From the IMG/VR virus record IMGVR_UViG_3300049793_000034, positions 1 to 38,401 of that record: a DNA stretch of 38,401 nucleotides; one strand, 5' to 3'. This document shows, in pieces, positions 1-7,638 of this stretch. The DNA comes from a virus. The notes under the pieces were generated by a model. That model saw only the letters and a list, made by a program, of their open reading frames with translations. It was not told where the DNA came from and did not search any database. The position numbers and the translations under genes were made by a program. How positions within the stretch are numbered: position 1 is the first letter of the stretch; the number at the start of each line of letters is the position of its first letter.

Positions 1-127
1 TGCTTGATAAAGCCCTTGGGAAAGTGATTCCATCGGCTGAAGAGGTCCAGACGCCTCTACGAGCTGCGCAGGAATCCGCTGTAGCCACTCCAGAGGCTCC
101 GGTAGTGCAGACGCCCACCACAGTCGT
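1..127. repeat. Terminal direct repeat (assembly overlap of a circular genome), left copy
   Basis: Bases 1-127 are identical to bases 38275-38401. The repeat lies inside one open reading frame that reads unbroken across the junction, and 127 is a common assembler k-mer size. I therefore read it as the overlap left when a circular (or circularly permuted) genome is cut at an arbitrary point, not as a biological terminal repeat. The unique length is then 38,274 bp. Confidence 0.93.
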
Positions 128-1679
128 TCAAGCGCCTGCGGCGCTTCCAGAAGCCCAATTGAGTGATCTCATCAAAAAGGCAACTTCTACCAGCTCCAGC
201 AGCGTGAAGGCACGCGAACAACTCGCTTCGATGGCTAAGGTCAATCCAGAAGCCAAGGCTGCGGCTGATCGGCTTGGTCTGGATCTTCCTGCGGATGTCT
301 TTAGCGATAATCCACAGATTCGATCCGCGATTGGTTTGACTCGCTCAGTTGCAGGATCAGAAGCGGAGGCCGGTTGGCGCAATACAGTTTCCAAGGCAGT
401 GGATAAAGCTGACGACGCCATCAAGACCTTTGATGCTCAGTTCGTGGAAGGCTCTCCCAGTTTGGGCTCTGTTTCCCAGACCGTGCGCGATACATTGGCG
501 AAGACGCGCGCAGACCTGAGTGAGAAAGCCGGGAAGATCTATACCCAAGTCGATGATGCGATCCCCAAGCAGACCAATGTGGAATTGCCAACGCTGACTG
601 GCGTACTCAACACGATCAAATCAGAAGTAGGCGCTGGGGGCCTATCCAGTGCAGAGCGCAAACTCTCAGCCATGATCGATAGCAGCGAAACGACCTATGG
701 CCGTCTGCTGCGCGAAAAGAGTCTGATCGGAAAAGCGATTGCCGGCCAAGATTCGCCCTACGGCAATATGGAAGCTGGCGCACTCAAACGGCTTTATGGT
801 GCTTTATCAGAAGATCAGCTCGGCAATGTCCAGAGAATCGGCGGCGATGATCTAGGCCAACAGCTACGCGGGGCAAATCTGATTTATGCGCAGGAACGTG
901 CATTAGGTGATCGCATCGTTAATGCTTTTGGTGAGGATGCAGACGGGTCTATTGCCAATTTGATGCGCAATGCTATCACTTCAGCCTCGAAGGGCGATTC
1001 CGCACAGTTCACGAAGTTGATGAAGGTGGTTCCTGATGATCTCAAAAAACCAGTGGTGGCTACAGCCCTTGCTTCAATCACTCGTTCTGCTCGTGGCGCT
1101 GAGCGTGGCGGCTTTGGCTTCGATGAATTCGCTAAGACGTATCGAGGCCTTCGTGCGAATCCATCGGTATATGCAGAGATTGTTAAACATCTTGGTCCGA
1201 CATCAAACGCGGTCCTGCGGGATCTCTACGAAGTCTCCAAGCGTATAACGGATGCTCGCGCACAAGTGCTGAATACCGGCAAAGCCAATCAGGGGCTCTT
1301 ACAGGAACTGCGCGCTGAGAATCTGGTGAGCAAGATTCTGCAAAGCACAGCCGCCAAGGGAATCGTTACAGGCGCTTCTGCGGTCGGCGGTGGTCCAGCG
1401 GGCGCAATTGCGGCCTCTGTGCTGACTCACGCACTTTCTAAAGGCGGGAAAGATGCTGTTTCCGAAGCCGGGAAACTCTTTGCAAGTCCTGAATTCCAGA
1501 AACTCGCTATTCAAGCGGCCACCAAGCCTCAAGTTGATCAGGCTCTAATCAAAAAAGTGGCAATGTCACAACAATTCAAAAAATATGCTGACGCAATCAA
1601 ATTGAACCGCGAGCCTAGCGTGAGAGAACGCTGGTTAATCGGCGCTATTGAATCATCTAACCAAGGTAAAACCCCATGA
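1..1679 (+). CDS. Large DNA-ejection/internal virion protein, C-terminal part (gene continues from 37611 across the join)
   Basis: The open frame has no true start here. A GTG at position 24 is internal, because the frame continues upstream through the terminal repeat to an ATG at 37611. The joined gene is 2,343 nt and encodes 780 residues. This part is Ala-, Ser- and Lys-rich and mostly helical, with a hydrophobic Gly/Ala stretch near 1360-1430 that could be membrane-active. The gene lies after gp7-like and gp20-like genes and directly before the tailspike, where P22 places its third ejection protein, gp16. It stops at TGA 1677-1679, overlapping the tailspike ATG by 4 bases. No lysozyme or transglycosylase motif is visible. 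The role (leaving the virion to help DNA cross the envelope) is inferred from position and composition, not from a recognised domain. Confidence 0.7.
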   Translation, partial: LDKALGKVIPSAEEVQTPLRAAQESAVATPEAPVVQTPTTVVQAPAALPEAQLSDLIKKATSTSSSSVKAREQLASMAKVNPEAKAAADRLGLDLPADVFSDNPQIRSAIGLTRSVAGSEAEAGWRNTVSKAVDKADDAIKTFDAQFVEGSPSLGSVSQTVRDTLAKTRADLSEKAGKIYTQVDDAIPKQTNVELPTLTGVLNTIKSEVGAGGLSSAERKLSAMIDSSETTYGRLLREKSLIGKAIAGQDSPYGNMEAGALKRLYGALSEDQLGNVQRIGGDDLGQQLRGANLIYAQERALGDRIVNAFGEDADGSIANLMRNAITSASKGDSAQFTKLMKVVPDDLKKPVVATALASITRSARGAERGGFGFDEFAKTYRGLRANPSVYAEIVKHLGPTSNAVLRDLYEVSKRITDARAQVLNTGKANQGLLQELRAENLVSKILQSTAAKGIVTGASAVGGGPAGAIAASVLTHALSKGGKDAVSEAGKLFASPEFQKLAIQAATKPQVDQALIKKVAMSQQFKKYADAIKLNREPSVRERWLIGAIESSNQGKTP

Positions 1680-3895
1680 CGACCGCGCTGATCTCTAATT
1701 TCATCCAATTCTTTGATAAAGATGGCGATCCATTGGATGACGGTTCTATTTTCATTGGCGAAGTGAATCAGAATCCTGAAACGCATCCTCAACTCATTTA
1801 TTGGGATGAAGATGCTACTCAGCCAATTGCCCAGCCATTAAAAACCACCAATGGATATATTTATCGGGCTGGAACGCCGGCGCAAGTATTTGTGACTGGC
1901 GAATATTCAATGACGATTCGCAATAAGCAAAGCGAAGTGGTCATTTATGCGCCGAAGTGCAATATTTTCCCGAGCAGTGCGGATGCCAGCAAGAAGCCTA
2001 CGACAATTGCCAATATTGCAGATCTACGAGCTGCTACTGCAGTTACACTTTCTTCTTCGTGCGCCCAAGTTGTAGGTTATTACTCGCCCACTATTTATTC
2101 AGAGCCAGATCAGGGTGGCGGTTTTTTCATTTACGATTCGACAGATACATTATCAACGGATAATGGCGGCACGATTATTGTTGATGCTGATGGTCGCCGC
2201 TGGAAGCGCCAGGTTTCTGGGAGATTCAACGCCGCATGGTTTGGTTTAAGTAGTGCGCTGTCGGATAATGCGCCAGCTCTCAATGCAGCTATCAAGGCAT
2301 CTCTAGTTGGGTCTGAGCCTTACTATTTCTCGAATCCATCCGTCTATATCCCATTCTCACAAGACCCTTATTTATTCCTCAGCACTATTGAGCTAACCAA
2401 CCTCGTCATAATTTATGGTGATGGTACGGGCGCTGGATTCTCGCGTGCGCCAATCCTCTCTTGGCCTATAGCCGGTCAAACAGGCTTTCATATTGTTCCA
2501 TTCAATGCCGGCCATACTGGCTCCGGCTCGATGATCAGTGGTTTGCATCTTCAGGGCACAAATGGAACCCCTGATGTTTATGGTGGTCACGGCATTCATG
2601 CACAGGGACTCATCCGCATTAGAGATTTCCAGATCTTTAATTTCCAAGGTGCGCAGGTTTCCATTCAAGCAGACACTGCTAGCAATACTGGCAATGCGAA
2701 TGGTTGGGAAATTAACAATGGCATTTTAGGTGGTGGCGATTACGGCATGTATTTGGCAGGTGGTGATGTCAATGCAGGAACAGCGCGCATGGTTGGCGTT
2801 GAAGGTTGCCGCAAGTGGGGCATCTACGAAAATAGTTTCTTAGGCAATACTTATGTTGCCTGCAATATTGCTTCTGCTGGCAGTCAATCAATCGTTACTT
2901 TTGGCGGCAATTCTTATTATTGTTTAAGTGATTCTCTTGGAGGTTCAACGACTCCAGGCACTGATGCAACCGTATGGAAATTAATGGCCAATGGCGCTTA
3001 TCCAGCTTGGGTCAGTGGTGGAACTTATAATCAGGGTGGGGCTTATTGGTCCGCAAATCCTAGCAGCCGAAATGTGTTTCTTGGTTGCTACTCTGAGTCC
3101 GGTCAACCACCATCACTAATAAATGCAACATCGCTTGTTCTTGGCGGCCTTCATGCCGCAGGGTTTAGAGATTCTTCCTCCACGCCACAGCTTCAGGCAA
3201 TTAATAGCGCGCTAACTTCTAGCAAATTCGTTACTGGGACTCTTTCATTTGGCGATACCCATCTCGATAGTTCGCAAGGGCTAACGAGTGGAGATGGTCA
3301 ATTTTTTAATGACACACAGCTCAATGGGTACTGGTGGACTTTTTCAAAACAAGTCGGTTCATGGGGATATCAATGGGCGGGACTAGGTACTCCGCATTAT
3401 TTATTGTTCATGGATCGATCAGCTACTCCAGCTAATGGGTATAAAAGAAATATTTCGTCGGCATTTAATCCCAATGGATCTAATGGCACCTTGGCTTTAG
3501 ACGGCCATTATGCAGGAAGCAAAACAGAAAATTTCTGGCGTGGATTTGCATCAGCCATACCGAATTCTGGATCATGGTTTGCTGGCGATGAATTGAAAGA
3601 TACTACTCCAACTTCTGGCGGCTCTATTGGGTGGGTTTGCACGACTAATGGAACGCAAGGAACGCTTGTAGGAGTCACAGCAACCACCATCAACGGATCT
3701 CCGACCTTCACTGTCAGCACAACAGCAGGATTGGATGTGGATGTCTTCATTTCTATCGCAGGCGCATTCACGCGAGCAAAAATTATAAGTATTATTGGCA
3801 CTTCAGTTACGGTAGATGCGAATGCATCTGGTGGCGTCAGCGCGGCAGTAACTTATGCGAATGCAGTATTCAAAACATACGGCAACATTTCATAA
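1676..3895 (+). CDS. Tailspike protein with P22-like head-binding domain
   Basis: A 739-residue protein (P22 tailspike is 666). Residues about 5-100 resemble the P22 tailspike head-binding domain, with the pattern GSIFIGEVNQNP, then IAQPLKTTNGYIYRAG, then a short SMTIRN strand. This part would attach the trimer to the virion neck. A linker follows, then a segment with GGGFFIYDSTDT and FNAAWFGL, typical at the entrance of a pectate-lyase-like beta-helix. The long Gly/Ser/Asn-rich middle fits a parallel beta-helix that binds and probably cleaves surface polysaccharide. The last ~90 residues are a beta-rich cap ending FKTYGNIS. The start ATG overlaps the preceding stop as ATGA. The receptor and any catalytic residues cannot be deduced from sequence alone. 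Confidence 0.88.
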   Translation: MTTALISNFIQFFDKDGDPLDDGSIFIGEVNQNPETHPQLIYWDEDATQPIAQPLKTTNGYIYRAGTPAQVFVTGEYSMTIRNKQSEVVIYAPKCNIFPSSADASKKPTTIANIADLRAATAVTLSSSCAQVVGYYSPTIYSEPDQGGGFFIYDSTDTLSTDNGGTIIVDADGRRWKRQVSGRFNAAWFGLSSALSDNAPALNAAIKASLVGSEPYYFSNPSVYIPFSQDPYLFLSTIELTNLVIIYGDGTGAGFSRAPILSWPIAGQTGFHIVPFNAGHTGSGSMISGLHLQGTNGTPDVYGGHGIHAQGLIRIRDFQIFNFQGAQVSIQADTASNTGNANGWEINNGILGGGDYGMYLAGGDVNAGTARMVGVEGCRKWGIYENSFLGNTYVACNIASAGSQSIVTFGGNSYYCLSDSLGGSTTPGTDATVWKLMANGAYPAWVSGGTYNQGGAYWSANPSSRNVFLGCYSESGQPPSLINATSLVLGGLHAAGFRDSSSTPQLQAINSALTSSKFVTGTLSFGDTHLDSSQGLTSGDGQFFNDTQLNGYWWTFSKQVGSWGYQWAGLGTPHYLLFMDRSATPANGYKRNISSAFNPNGSNGTLALDGHYAGSKTENFWRGFASAIPNSGSWFAGDELKDTTPTSGGSIGWVCTTNGTQGTLVGVTATTINGSPTFTVSTTAGLDVDVFISIAGAFTRAKIISIIGTSVTVDANASGGVSAAVTYANAVFKTYGNIS

Positions 3896-3908
3896 AGAGG
3901 CTTCAATC

Positions 3909-4436
3909 ATGAAAAAGTTATTTATCGGTATTTTTCTTTCTGCTCTGGCTTTTTCAGCCTCAGCGCAAACGGTAACTGGGCGCGTTTATTCAACCTGCGG
4001 AACTGCTGCTTATAGTGGCGCTGTGGGGCAATACGGCGCTATTACACTAGATGCAACTGGCAATCTATGTTCATCTTCTGGAGGCGGAGGTGGATCAACA
4101 ACTGCTAATCAAGGAACTGCAAACACTGCAGCTAATGCGTGGCCCGCCATCGGTGCAGCATCGGCAACTACGAACATCTCCGGGGCCATCACTTTGGGCG
4201 GCACATTTCAAACCATCTCAGCTTCCAGCACGACCCGCAAGAGCTTCGAGTTTCAGAACAATAGTGCTGACCCTTGTTATCTCTATTTTGGTGTGCTGGG
4301 CGCTGCTACGTTGAATAACTCGCTGAAGGTGATTGCAGGTGGATCATACCTTCGATCCAGTGGGGCACTCCCTTCGGATGCCGTCAATTTGACGTGCACC
4401 ACTACGGCTGATGTTTTCTTCGCCGCCGTGCAATAG
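3909..4436 (+). CDS. Secreted beta-rich protein with Sec signal peptide (phage structural-like domain)
   Basis: The start ATG 3909 is chosen because AAAGAGG lies just upstream and because it begins a classical Sec signal peptide: MKK, a hydrophobic core LFIGIFLSALAF, and a likely cut after SASA (residue 19). An upstream in-frame start overlapping the tailspike would bury this signal. The product has 175 residues. The mature part has a Gly-rich linker (GGGGGS) and a C-terminal beta domain with FEFQNNSADPCYLYFG and a GGSYLRSSGALP loop, a pattern I associate with small virion-associated beta-sandwich proteins. A signal peptide on such a protein suggests export to the periplasm or cell surface of the infected cell. 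Function is unknown. The next gene has the same architecture. Confidence 0.8.
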   Translation: MKKLFIGIFLSALAFSASAQTVTGRVYSTCGTAAYSGAVGQYGAITLDATGNLCSSSGGGGGSTTANQGTANTAANAWPAIGAASATTNISGAITLGGTFQTISASSTTRKSFEFQNNSADPCYLYFGVLGAATLNNSLKVIAGGSYLRSSGALPSDAVNLTCTTTADVFFAAVQ

Positions 4437-4445
4437 GGGTAGACC

Positions 4446-5405
4446 ATGAAAAAATATCTGCTATTAATTCTTGGATTGGTCTTTAGCGCAGCCTCTTTTG
4501 CTGACGGTCTTTCAACGCCAGTCGGCACGCTTGGTCTGCAGAACGCCAACGCAGTCGCCATCACCGGCGGATCAGCTACCTTCACGGGCTTGGTGAATAA
4601 CTACGGCCACAATGCACTCAGCACAAATTCGGTTTACGGTGGCGTCCTCTCTGCCATTACAACTGGGGATCGAAACACGGTTGTCGGTATTGAAGCTTTG
4701 AGAGATACAACCTCTGGCGTCGGGAATACGTCCATTGGCTATCGGGCGCTTGTGTTAAATGCAGATGGCGCTGCAAATACGGTGGTTGGATTCAACTCGG
4801 GGTTTAATAATTCATCTGGGTCGAATAACACCGTTTTAGGAGAGCAAGCCTTTTATGAGAACACTACTGGTAGCAACAACACTGCAATTGGTGGGACAGC
4901 GGGAAGTGATGGCACTACGCTCACAACGAATAGCAATTGCACCTTCATAGGCTATCAGGCAATTTCCACGGTCAATAATTTGACCAATTGCACTGCACTA
5001 GGAAATGGCGCGCAAGCTACGGCGAGCAACCAAGTTGTCATCGGGAATGCGTCTGTCACTCAGACTAGAATCAGGGGACTCCAGACGACAACTGCGGAAG
5101 CAGATTCCAGCTATAGCATTCAAACGCCATCTACGGGTTTCTCCATCACGATTGGCAATACCGTTGGACGGCTGCTGCTCAATCCGGCAGGAACGCTTGC
5201 AACGGGCACTATCACGCTACCTGCGTCACCAGCCAATGACGGCCAGATTGCTCGGGCTTGTACCACGCAGATCATCACTGCGCTAACGGTATCGCCAAGC
5301 GGGGGACAAACGATTGCAGGAACAGCGCCAACAACATTGACCGCTAACGGCTGTATTACCTATCTGTGGAATCTGTCTGGAACCCAGTGGTATCCCGCTA
5401 ATTGA
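4446..5405 (+). CDS. Secreted YadA-head-like repeat protein with Sec signal peptide
   Basis: A 319-residue protein that begins with a Sec signal peptide (MKKYLLLILGLVFSAASFA, probable cut after residue 19). Residues about 77-200 hold repeats of the form NTxxGxxAL at residues 77, 94, 111, 128 and 145, an exact 17-residue period. Decayed copies follow near 165 and 182 and around 195. This resembles the left-handed beta-roll of trimeric adhesin (YadA) heads and some tail-fibre shafts. The last ~95 residues match the C-terminus of the protein at 29983-30435 (shared TGFS, a GTxxLP strand, then APTTLxAN). It starts 10 nt after the preceding secreted protein, with AGGGGTAG as ribosome-binding site. 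It is likely a trimeric exported fibre; whether it joins the virion or stays on the host envelope is unknown. Confidence 0.78.
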   Translation: MKKYLLLILGLVFSAASFADGLSTPVGTLGLQNANAVAITGGSATFTGLVNNYGHNALSTNSVYGGVLSAITTGDRNTVVGIEALRDTTSGVGNTSIGYRALVLNADGAANTVVGFNSGFNNSSGSNNTVLGEQAFYENTTGSNNTAIGGTAGSDGTTLTTNSNCTFIGYQAISTVNNLTNCTALGNGAQATASNQVVIGNASVTQTRIRGLQTTTAEADSSYSIQTPSTGFSITIGNTVGRLLLNPAGTLATGTITLPASPANDGQIARACTTQIITALTVSPSGGQTIAGTAPTTLTANGCITYLWNLSGTQWYPAN

Positions 5406-5406
5406 T

Positions 5407-5832
5407 ATGATCCTTGCCTATGTTCCCAAGTATTTTAAGCTGGAGGAATTTCTCCCTAAGGAGATTTTCTCCAAACTTATGCCGGAGACAATGTGGAAAG
5501 GCTACATGATGCTCGATGAGCGAATGCTTCGCCATGCCGATCATTGCCGAGAGGCTTTCGGGCCGCTGACAATCAATAATTGGTCAACGGGTGGATCTCG
5601 TAACGAATCTGGTCTGCGTGTTCCTGGTATGAAGAATTATTCACAGTACAGCCAGCACAGTTTTGGACGTGCATTCGATTGCGTCAGCTCAACCAAAACA
5701 GGTGAGCAGATGCGCCAATTCATCCTCGCAAACAAAAAAGACTTCCCCTACGTCACTCGGATGGAGATCGGCACAAGCTGGCTCCATTCTGACTGTGGAA
5801 ATGCTGAACCGATTACGATGGTCAACGCTTAA
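5407..5832 (+). CDS. Endolysin, peptidase M15-like (D-Ala-D-Ala carboxypeptidase/endopeptidase fold)
   Basis: A 141-residue protein with the metal-ligand pattern of peptidase M15 proteins: His84 and Asp91 in SQHSFGRAFD, Glu120, and His127 in SWLHSD. NNWSTGGSRNESGLR upstream fits the substrate-side loop. Proteins of this family cut peptidoglycan cross-links or stem peptides. The length fits a single catalytic domain with no separate wall-binding domain. It has no signal peptide, so release through a holin is expected, and candidate holin genes follow within 1 kb. It starts 1 nt after the preceding stop. Confidence 0.85.
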   Translation: MILAYVPKYFKLEEFLPKEIFSKLMPETMWKGYMMLDERMLRHADHCREAFGPLTINNWSTGGSRNESGLRVPGMKNYSQYSQHSFGRAFDCVSSTKTGEQMRQFILANKKDFPYVTRMEIGTSWLHSDCGNAEPITMVNA

Positions 5833-5844
5833 AAGGAGATGATG

Positions 5845-6030
5845 ATGGACGCTAAAAAGAAGTCGCTATGGCTTAAAATCTTGGCAGGTATCGGACTTGC
5901 GCTCGGTATCGCTGGAACTATCGTTACTGGCGGCTCTGCTGCGCCATTCATCGCTGCTGGCAAGGTTCTTGTAGGTCAGGCCACAGCCGTAGTCAATGCT
6001 CAGCCAGAAACAACTGAGGAGAACAAGTAA
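5845..6030 (+). CDS. Small glycine-rich membrane protein (holin candidate)
   Basis: Three ATG codons stand in a row (5839, 5842, 5845). AAGGAG at 5833-5838 touches the first and has a proper 6-nt gap to the third, so I start at 5845, giving 61 residues. After a basic start (MDAKKK), residues 8-28 (LWLKILAGIGLALGIAGTIV) form one membrane segment. A second, weaker one follows (APFIAAGKVLVGQATAVV), with a polar acidic tail. The gene sits between the endolysin and further membrane-protein genes, which supports a role in lysis as holin or accessory. The family is not recognised. Confidence 0.7.
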   Translation: MDAKKKSLWLKILAGIGLALGIAGTIVTGGSAAPFIAAGKVLVGQATAVVNAQPETTEENK

Positions 6031-6089
6031 TGGCTAAGAAATCGAATGGCAAAGGGCGCGCTGGGGGGCCAGGGCCGATCAAAAAGTGA
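6030..6089 (+). CDS. Possible 19-residue basic microprotein
   Basis: ATG at 6030 overlaps the preceding stop as TAATG, and the frame ends at TGA 6087-6089, which overlaps the next gene's GTG as GTGA. The peptide is MAKKSNGKGRAGGPGPIKK, strongly basic and rich in Gly and Pro. The preceding stop and the next start both overlap it, so it fits exactly in a translationally coupled chain, and GAGGAGAAC lies just upstream. It may be a real microprotein or only a coupling device that carries ribosomes to the next start. There is no homology argument. Confidence 0.4.
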   Translation: MAKKSNGKGRAGGPGPIKK

Positions 6090-6466
6090 GATCAATAGCC
6101 GCTCTCTTTGCTGTGCTACTCGGTCACTACGGGTACGAATTTGCAGCATTGTTGAGCGGTGGTGATTTAGAGAAAGGCTCCTCAATCTGGTTTTATTGTT
6201 TTCGCGGGATTGAAGGCGTGATTCTTTGCTACCTGCTTTTGCCTGTATTCCAAAAGCACAAGGACTGGCTTGGGAGTGTTGGCGTATTCGCTGTTCTGCT
6301 TGGAATGCTTGAAGAGGGCCAGACAGCAGTTTGCGGTGCAGTAGGGGCCGGAATTAGAGTCCCATTTTGGTCTACATTATGTTTGGAGGAATTTGGGCCA
6401 TTGCCGTATCTGATGCTCACGGCCCTGGCGCTTACTTTAGTGGTGAAGGGAATAAAAAACAGATGA
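6086..6466 (+). CDS. Multi-spanning membrane protein in the lysis region
   Basis: A 126-residue protein starting with GTG at 6086 (GTGA overlap with the microprotein stop). It has about four hydrophobic segments: near residues 3-22, 34-55, 61-85 and 105-120. Glu and Asp lie in the loops and the end is basic (KGIKNR). It overlaps the next membrane-protein gene by ATGA. I do not recognise the family. Position after the endolysin, with no soluble domain, suggests a role in lysis or envelope alteration. Confidence 0.65.
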   Translation: MRSIAALFAVLLGHYGYEFAALLSGGDLEKGSSIWFYCFRGIEGVILCYLLLPVFQKHKDWLGSVGVFAVLLGMLEEGQTAVCGAVGAGIRVPFWSTLCLEEFGPLPYLMLTALALTLVVKGIKNR

Positions 6467-6816
6467 AAAACATCGACCCGTCAGCAAGCGTTACGGCGCT
6501 CCTAATGGCCTCTGCAAGCCCTTTGCTGGCTCAGTACGCCCTGATTCTTGTGGCGGCTATCTTCGGCGCTCTGGTGGCCTTGTCTCGTGCGGATAGCCCG
6601 AAAGGCTCACAGGCCATTGGATTCATGTTTCGCGCTGTCTGCTTTTCGGTCTTTTTGACCGGCGCGTGTGCAAGCTGGCTGGCACCTCACGTCGGTTTAG
6701 AGGTCTATCAATTAATCTCTGTCGTCTCCTTTGGGATTGCAGTGGTCGGAGACGGATTTTTTGCTGCTAAGGAACGGTTTATTGCGTTCCTGCAAAAAGG
6801 TAAAACCGATGCTTAA
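6463..6816 (+). CDS. Holin-like membrane protein, three predicted membrane segments
   Basis: ATG 6463 overlaps the preceding stop as ATGA and begins MKNIDPSASV. A longer frame start exists upstream but would overlap the previous gene deeply. The 117-residue product has three hydrophobic segments (near 20-42, 50-71 and 78-100) and a charged C-terminus (AKERFIAFLQKGKTDA). This is the layout of class I holins, and it fits the location behind the M15 endolysin. It overlaps the next gene by 8 bases. No specific Pfam family is recognised with certainty. Confidence 0.7.
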   Translation: MKNIDPSASVTALLMASASPLLAQYALILVAAIFGALVALSRADSPKGSQAIGFMFRAVCFSVFLTGACASWLAPHVGLEVYQLISVVSFGIAVVGDGFFAAKERFIAFLQKGKTDA

Positions 6817-7078
6817 CTATCTGCAAGTCATCATCTGTCTATTCATCTTCGTCACATCGTTTTGCCGTGCTAAAAAGATGGATAAAACGACACGTCCTGA
6901 GATTCGATGGAGCATGGCGGCTTTGGGCGCTCTGTCCTTTGGTGTAGCAATGTCGCCTTGGGCCTGGGGATTGGAAGCTAATGGCCCTGTAATCGCATTT
7001 GAGGCCTGCGTAGCTCTGGTTCAATACGTGACAGGCCGATTATGGTCGCAGGGTGTTCCGGCGCAATTCAGGCGCTGA
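6809..7078 (+). CDS. Small membrane protein, last gene of the lysis group
   Basis: ATG 6809 lies inside the end of the preceding gene. The 89-residue product starts with a membrane helix (LNYLQVIICLFIFVTSFC), then has a polar loop KKMDKTTRPEIRW and two further hydrophobic segments (about 37-57 and 62-80). RPEIRWSMAALG resembles small membrane proteins seen beside holins in other phages, from memory. It could be a holin, an antiholin or an accessory. It is the last rightward gene, 8 nt before a hairpin terminator. Confidence 0.65.
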   Translation: MLNYLQVIICLFIFVTSFCRAKKMDKTTRPEIRWSMAALGALSFGVAMSPWAWGLEANGPVIAFEACVALVQYVTGRLWSQGVPAQFRR

Positions 7079-7086
7079 AGTAGAAA

Positions 7087-7109
7087 CGCCCCTCGGTTCA
7101 GGAGGGGCG
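7087..7109. terminator. Hairpin terminator between convergent operons
   Basis: CGCCCCTC (7087-7094) pairs perfectly with GAGGGGCG (7102-7109) around a 7-nt loop. The U-tract after the hairpin is weak on the plus strand (CTTGGTT). On the minus strand it is TTTCT, so the element could act on both converging transcription units. Confidence 0.65.
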
Positions 7110-7185
7110 CTTGGTTACGAGCTTTGCCGGTTTAGCAGCACCTTGTCGGACGCGTTTGGCCGGAGTGCGTGCCAATATGCTGCAT

Positions 7186-7359
7186 TTATTGACAATATTT
7201 GTCAACTTTGATCGGCTTATCACAAAATTCACACTCACAAAGCGTAATCACCCTCCCTGTGTAGCTCTCCCAATCGTAGAGCAGGGGCTTGTGGCGTCCT
7301 GTCAGGCAGAGGATGGATTGCCACAGATAGGCGAGTAGGTCGGTTAGAAAGGTGTGCAT
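7186..7359 (-). CDS. Small CxC/CxxC protein, last gene of the leftward operon
   Basis: A 57-residue frame whose ATG (7357-7359) overlaps the end of the preceding gene by 16 nt. The N-terminal half is hydrophobic (FLTDLLAYLWQSILCL). RHKPLLYDWESYTGRVITL follows, then a Cys cluster CECEFC and a final Cys in KYCQ that could bind zinc. The residue pattern looks like real protein, not a chance frame. Function is unknown. The 3' end contains a 17-bp perfect palindrome (7189-7205). Confidence 0.6.
   Translation of the reverse strand: MHTFLTDLLAYLWQSILCLTGRHKPLLYDWESYTGRVITLCECEFCDKPIKVDKYCQ
7189..7205. promoter_or_regulatory. 17-bp perfect palindrome TTGACAA-TAT-TTGTCAA
   Basis: TTGACAA (7189-7195) and TTGTCAA (7199-7205) are perfect inverted repeats with a 3-nt centre, placed just before the stop codon of the last leftward gene. 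It may be an operator, part of a 3' RNA structure, or chance constrained by coding. TTGACA occurs on both strands, but I see no good -10 at the right distance. Confidence 0.35.
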
Positions 7360-7607
7360 TCTGAGTGATTTCCGTAGCGTTTATGGCAGTCTCTACAAGG
7401 CTTCGGAATCCATTTTCTGAATAGCCAGAAGTGTAGCCATTCCTTGAATGTATTGTGCCGCGTCATGCCAGCCAGATGCTCATAGCTCACATCGGGATTG
7501 TCACATCGCCAACACGGATAAGCATCTGAAAACCGATAGCGGGCCATGCTCGACTGGCACCCAAACCACCAACAAGTAAGTCGCGCAAGCTTTAACTTAA
7601 TGCTCAT
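7344..7607 (-). CDS. Cys/His-rich hypothetical protein
   Basis: An 87-residue protein with many Trp, Cys and His residues. The patterns CWRC (about residues 32-35) and CRDCHKRYGNH near the C-terminus could form a zinc site, with a His-containing helix (HLAGMTRHNTFKEWLHFW) between. ATG 7607 overlaps the preceding stop as ATGA. The start lies inside the 38-bp repeat copy at 7601-7638. The family is not recognised. Confidence 0.65.
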   Translation of the reverse strand: MSIKLKLARLTCWWFGCQSSMARYRFSDAYPCWRCDNPDVSYEHLAGMTRHNTFKEWLHFWLFRKWIPKPCRDCHKRYGNHSECTPF

Positions 7608-7638
7608 GCTTCATCCTTTCCTTTAGTGGGTGTGCGTC
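7601..7638. repeat. 38-bp direct repeat, copy A (gene-boundary repeat)
   Basis: Bases 7601-7638 are identical to 8199-8236. On the minus strand the repeat encodes the C-terminal tail RRTPTKGKDEA, the stop codon and the ATGAGC start of the next gene. In both places the same gene boundary has been copied between otherwise different genes. Confidence 0.9.

Noticed and set aside
1-127. Terminal repeat considered as a biological direct terminal repeat for packaging
   Set aside because: It is inside a coding frame, exactly 127 bp (a common k-mer length), and the terminase/portal type points to headful packaging without fixed repeats.
128-424. Open frame on the minus strand opposite the ejection protein
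   Set aside because: It is antisense to a longer, well-supported gene, has no ribosome-binding site and a low-complexity Ala/Ser composition.
7111-7338. 75-codon plus-strand frame in the convergent region
   Set aside because: It starts with TTG inside the terminator region, has no ribosome-binding site, and the opposite strand holds a better protein-like gene (7186-7359).
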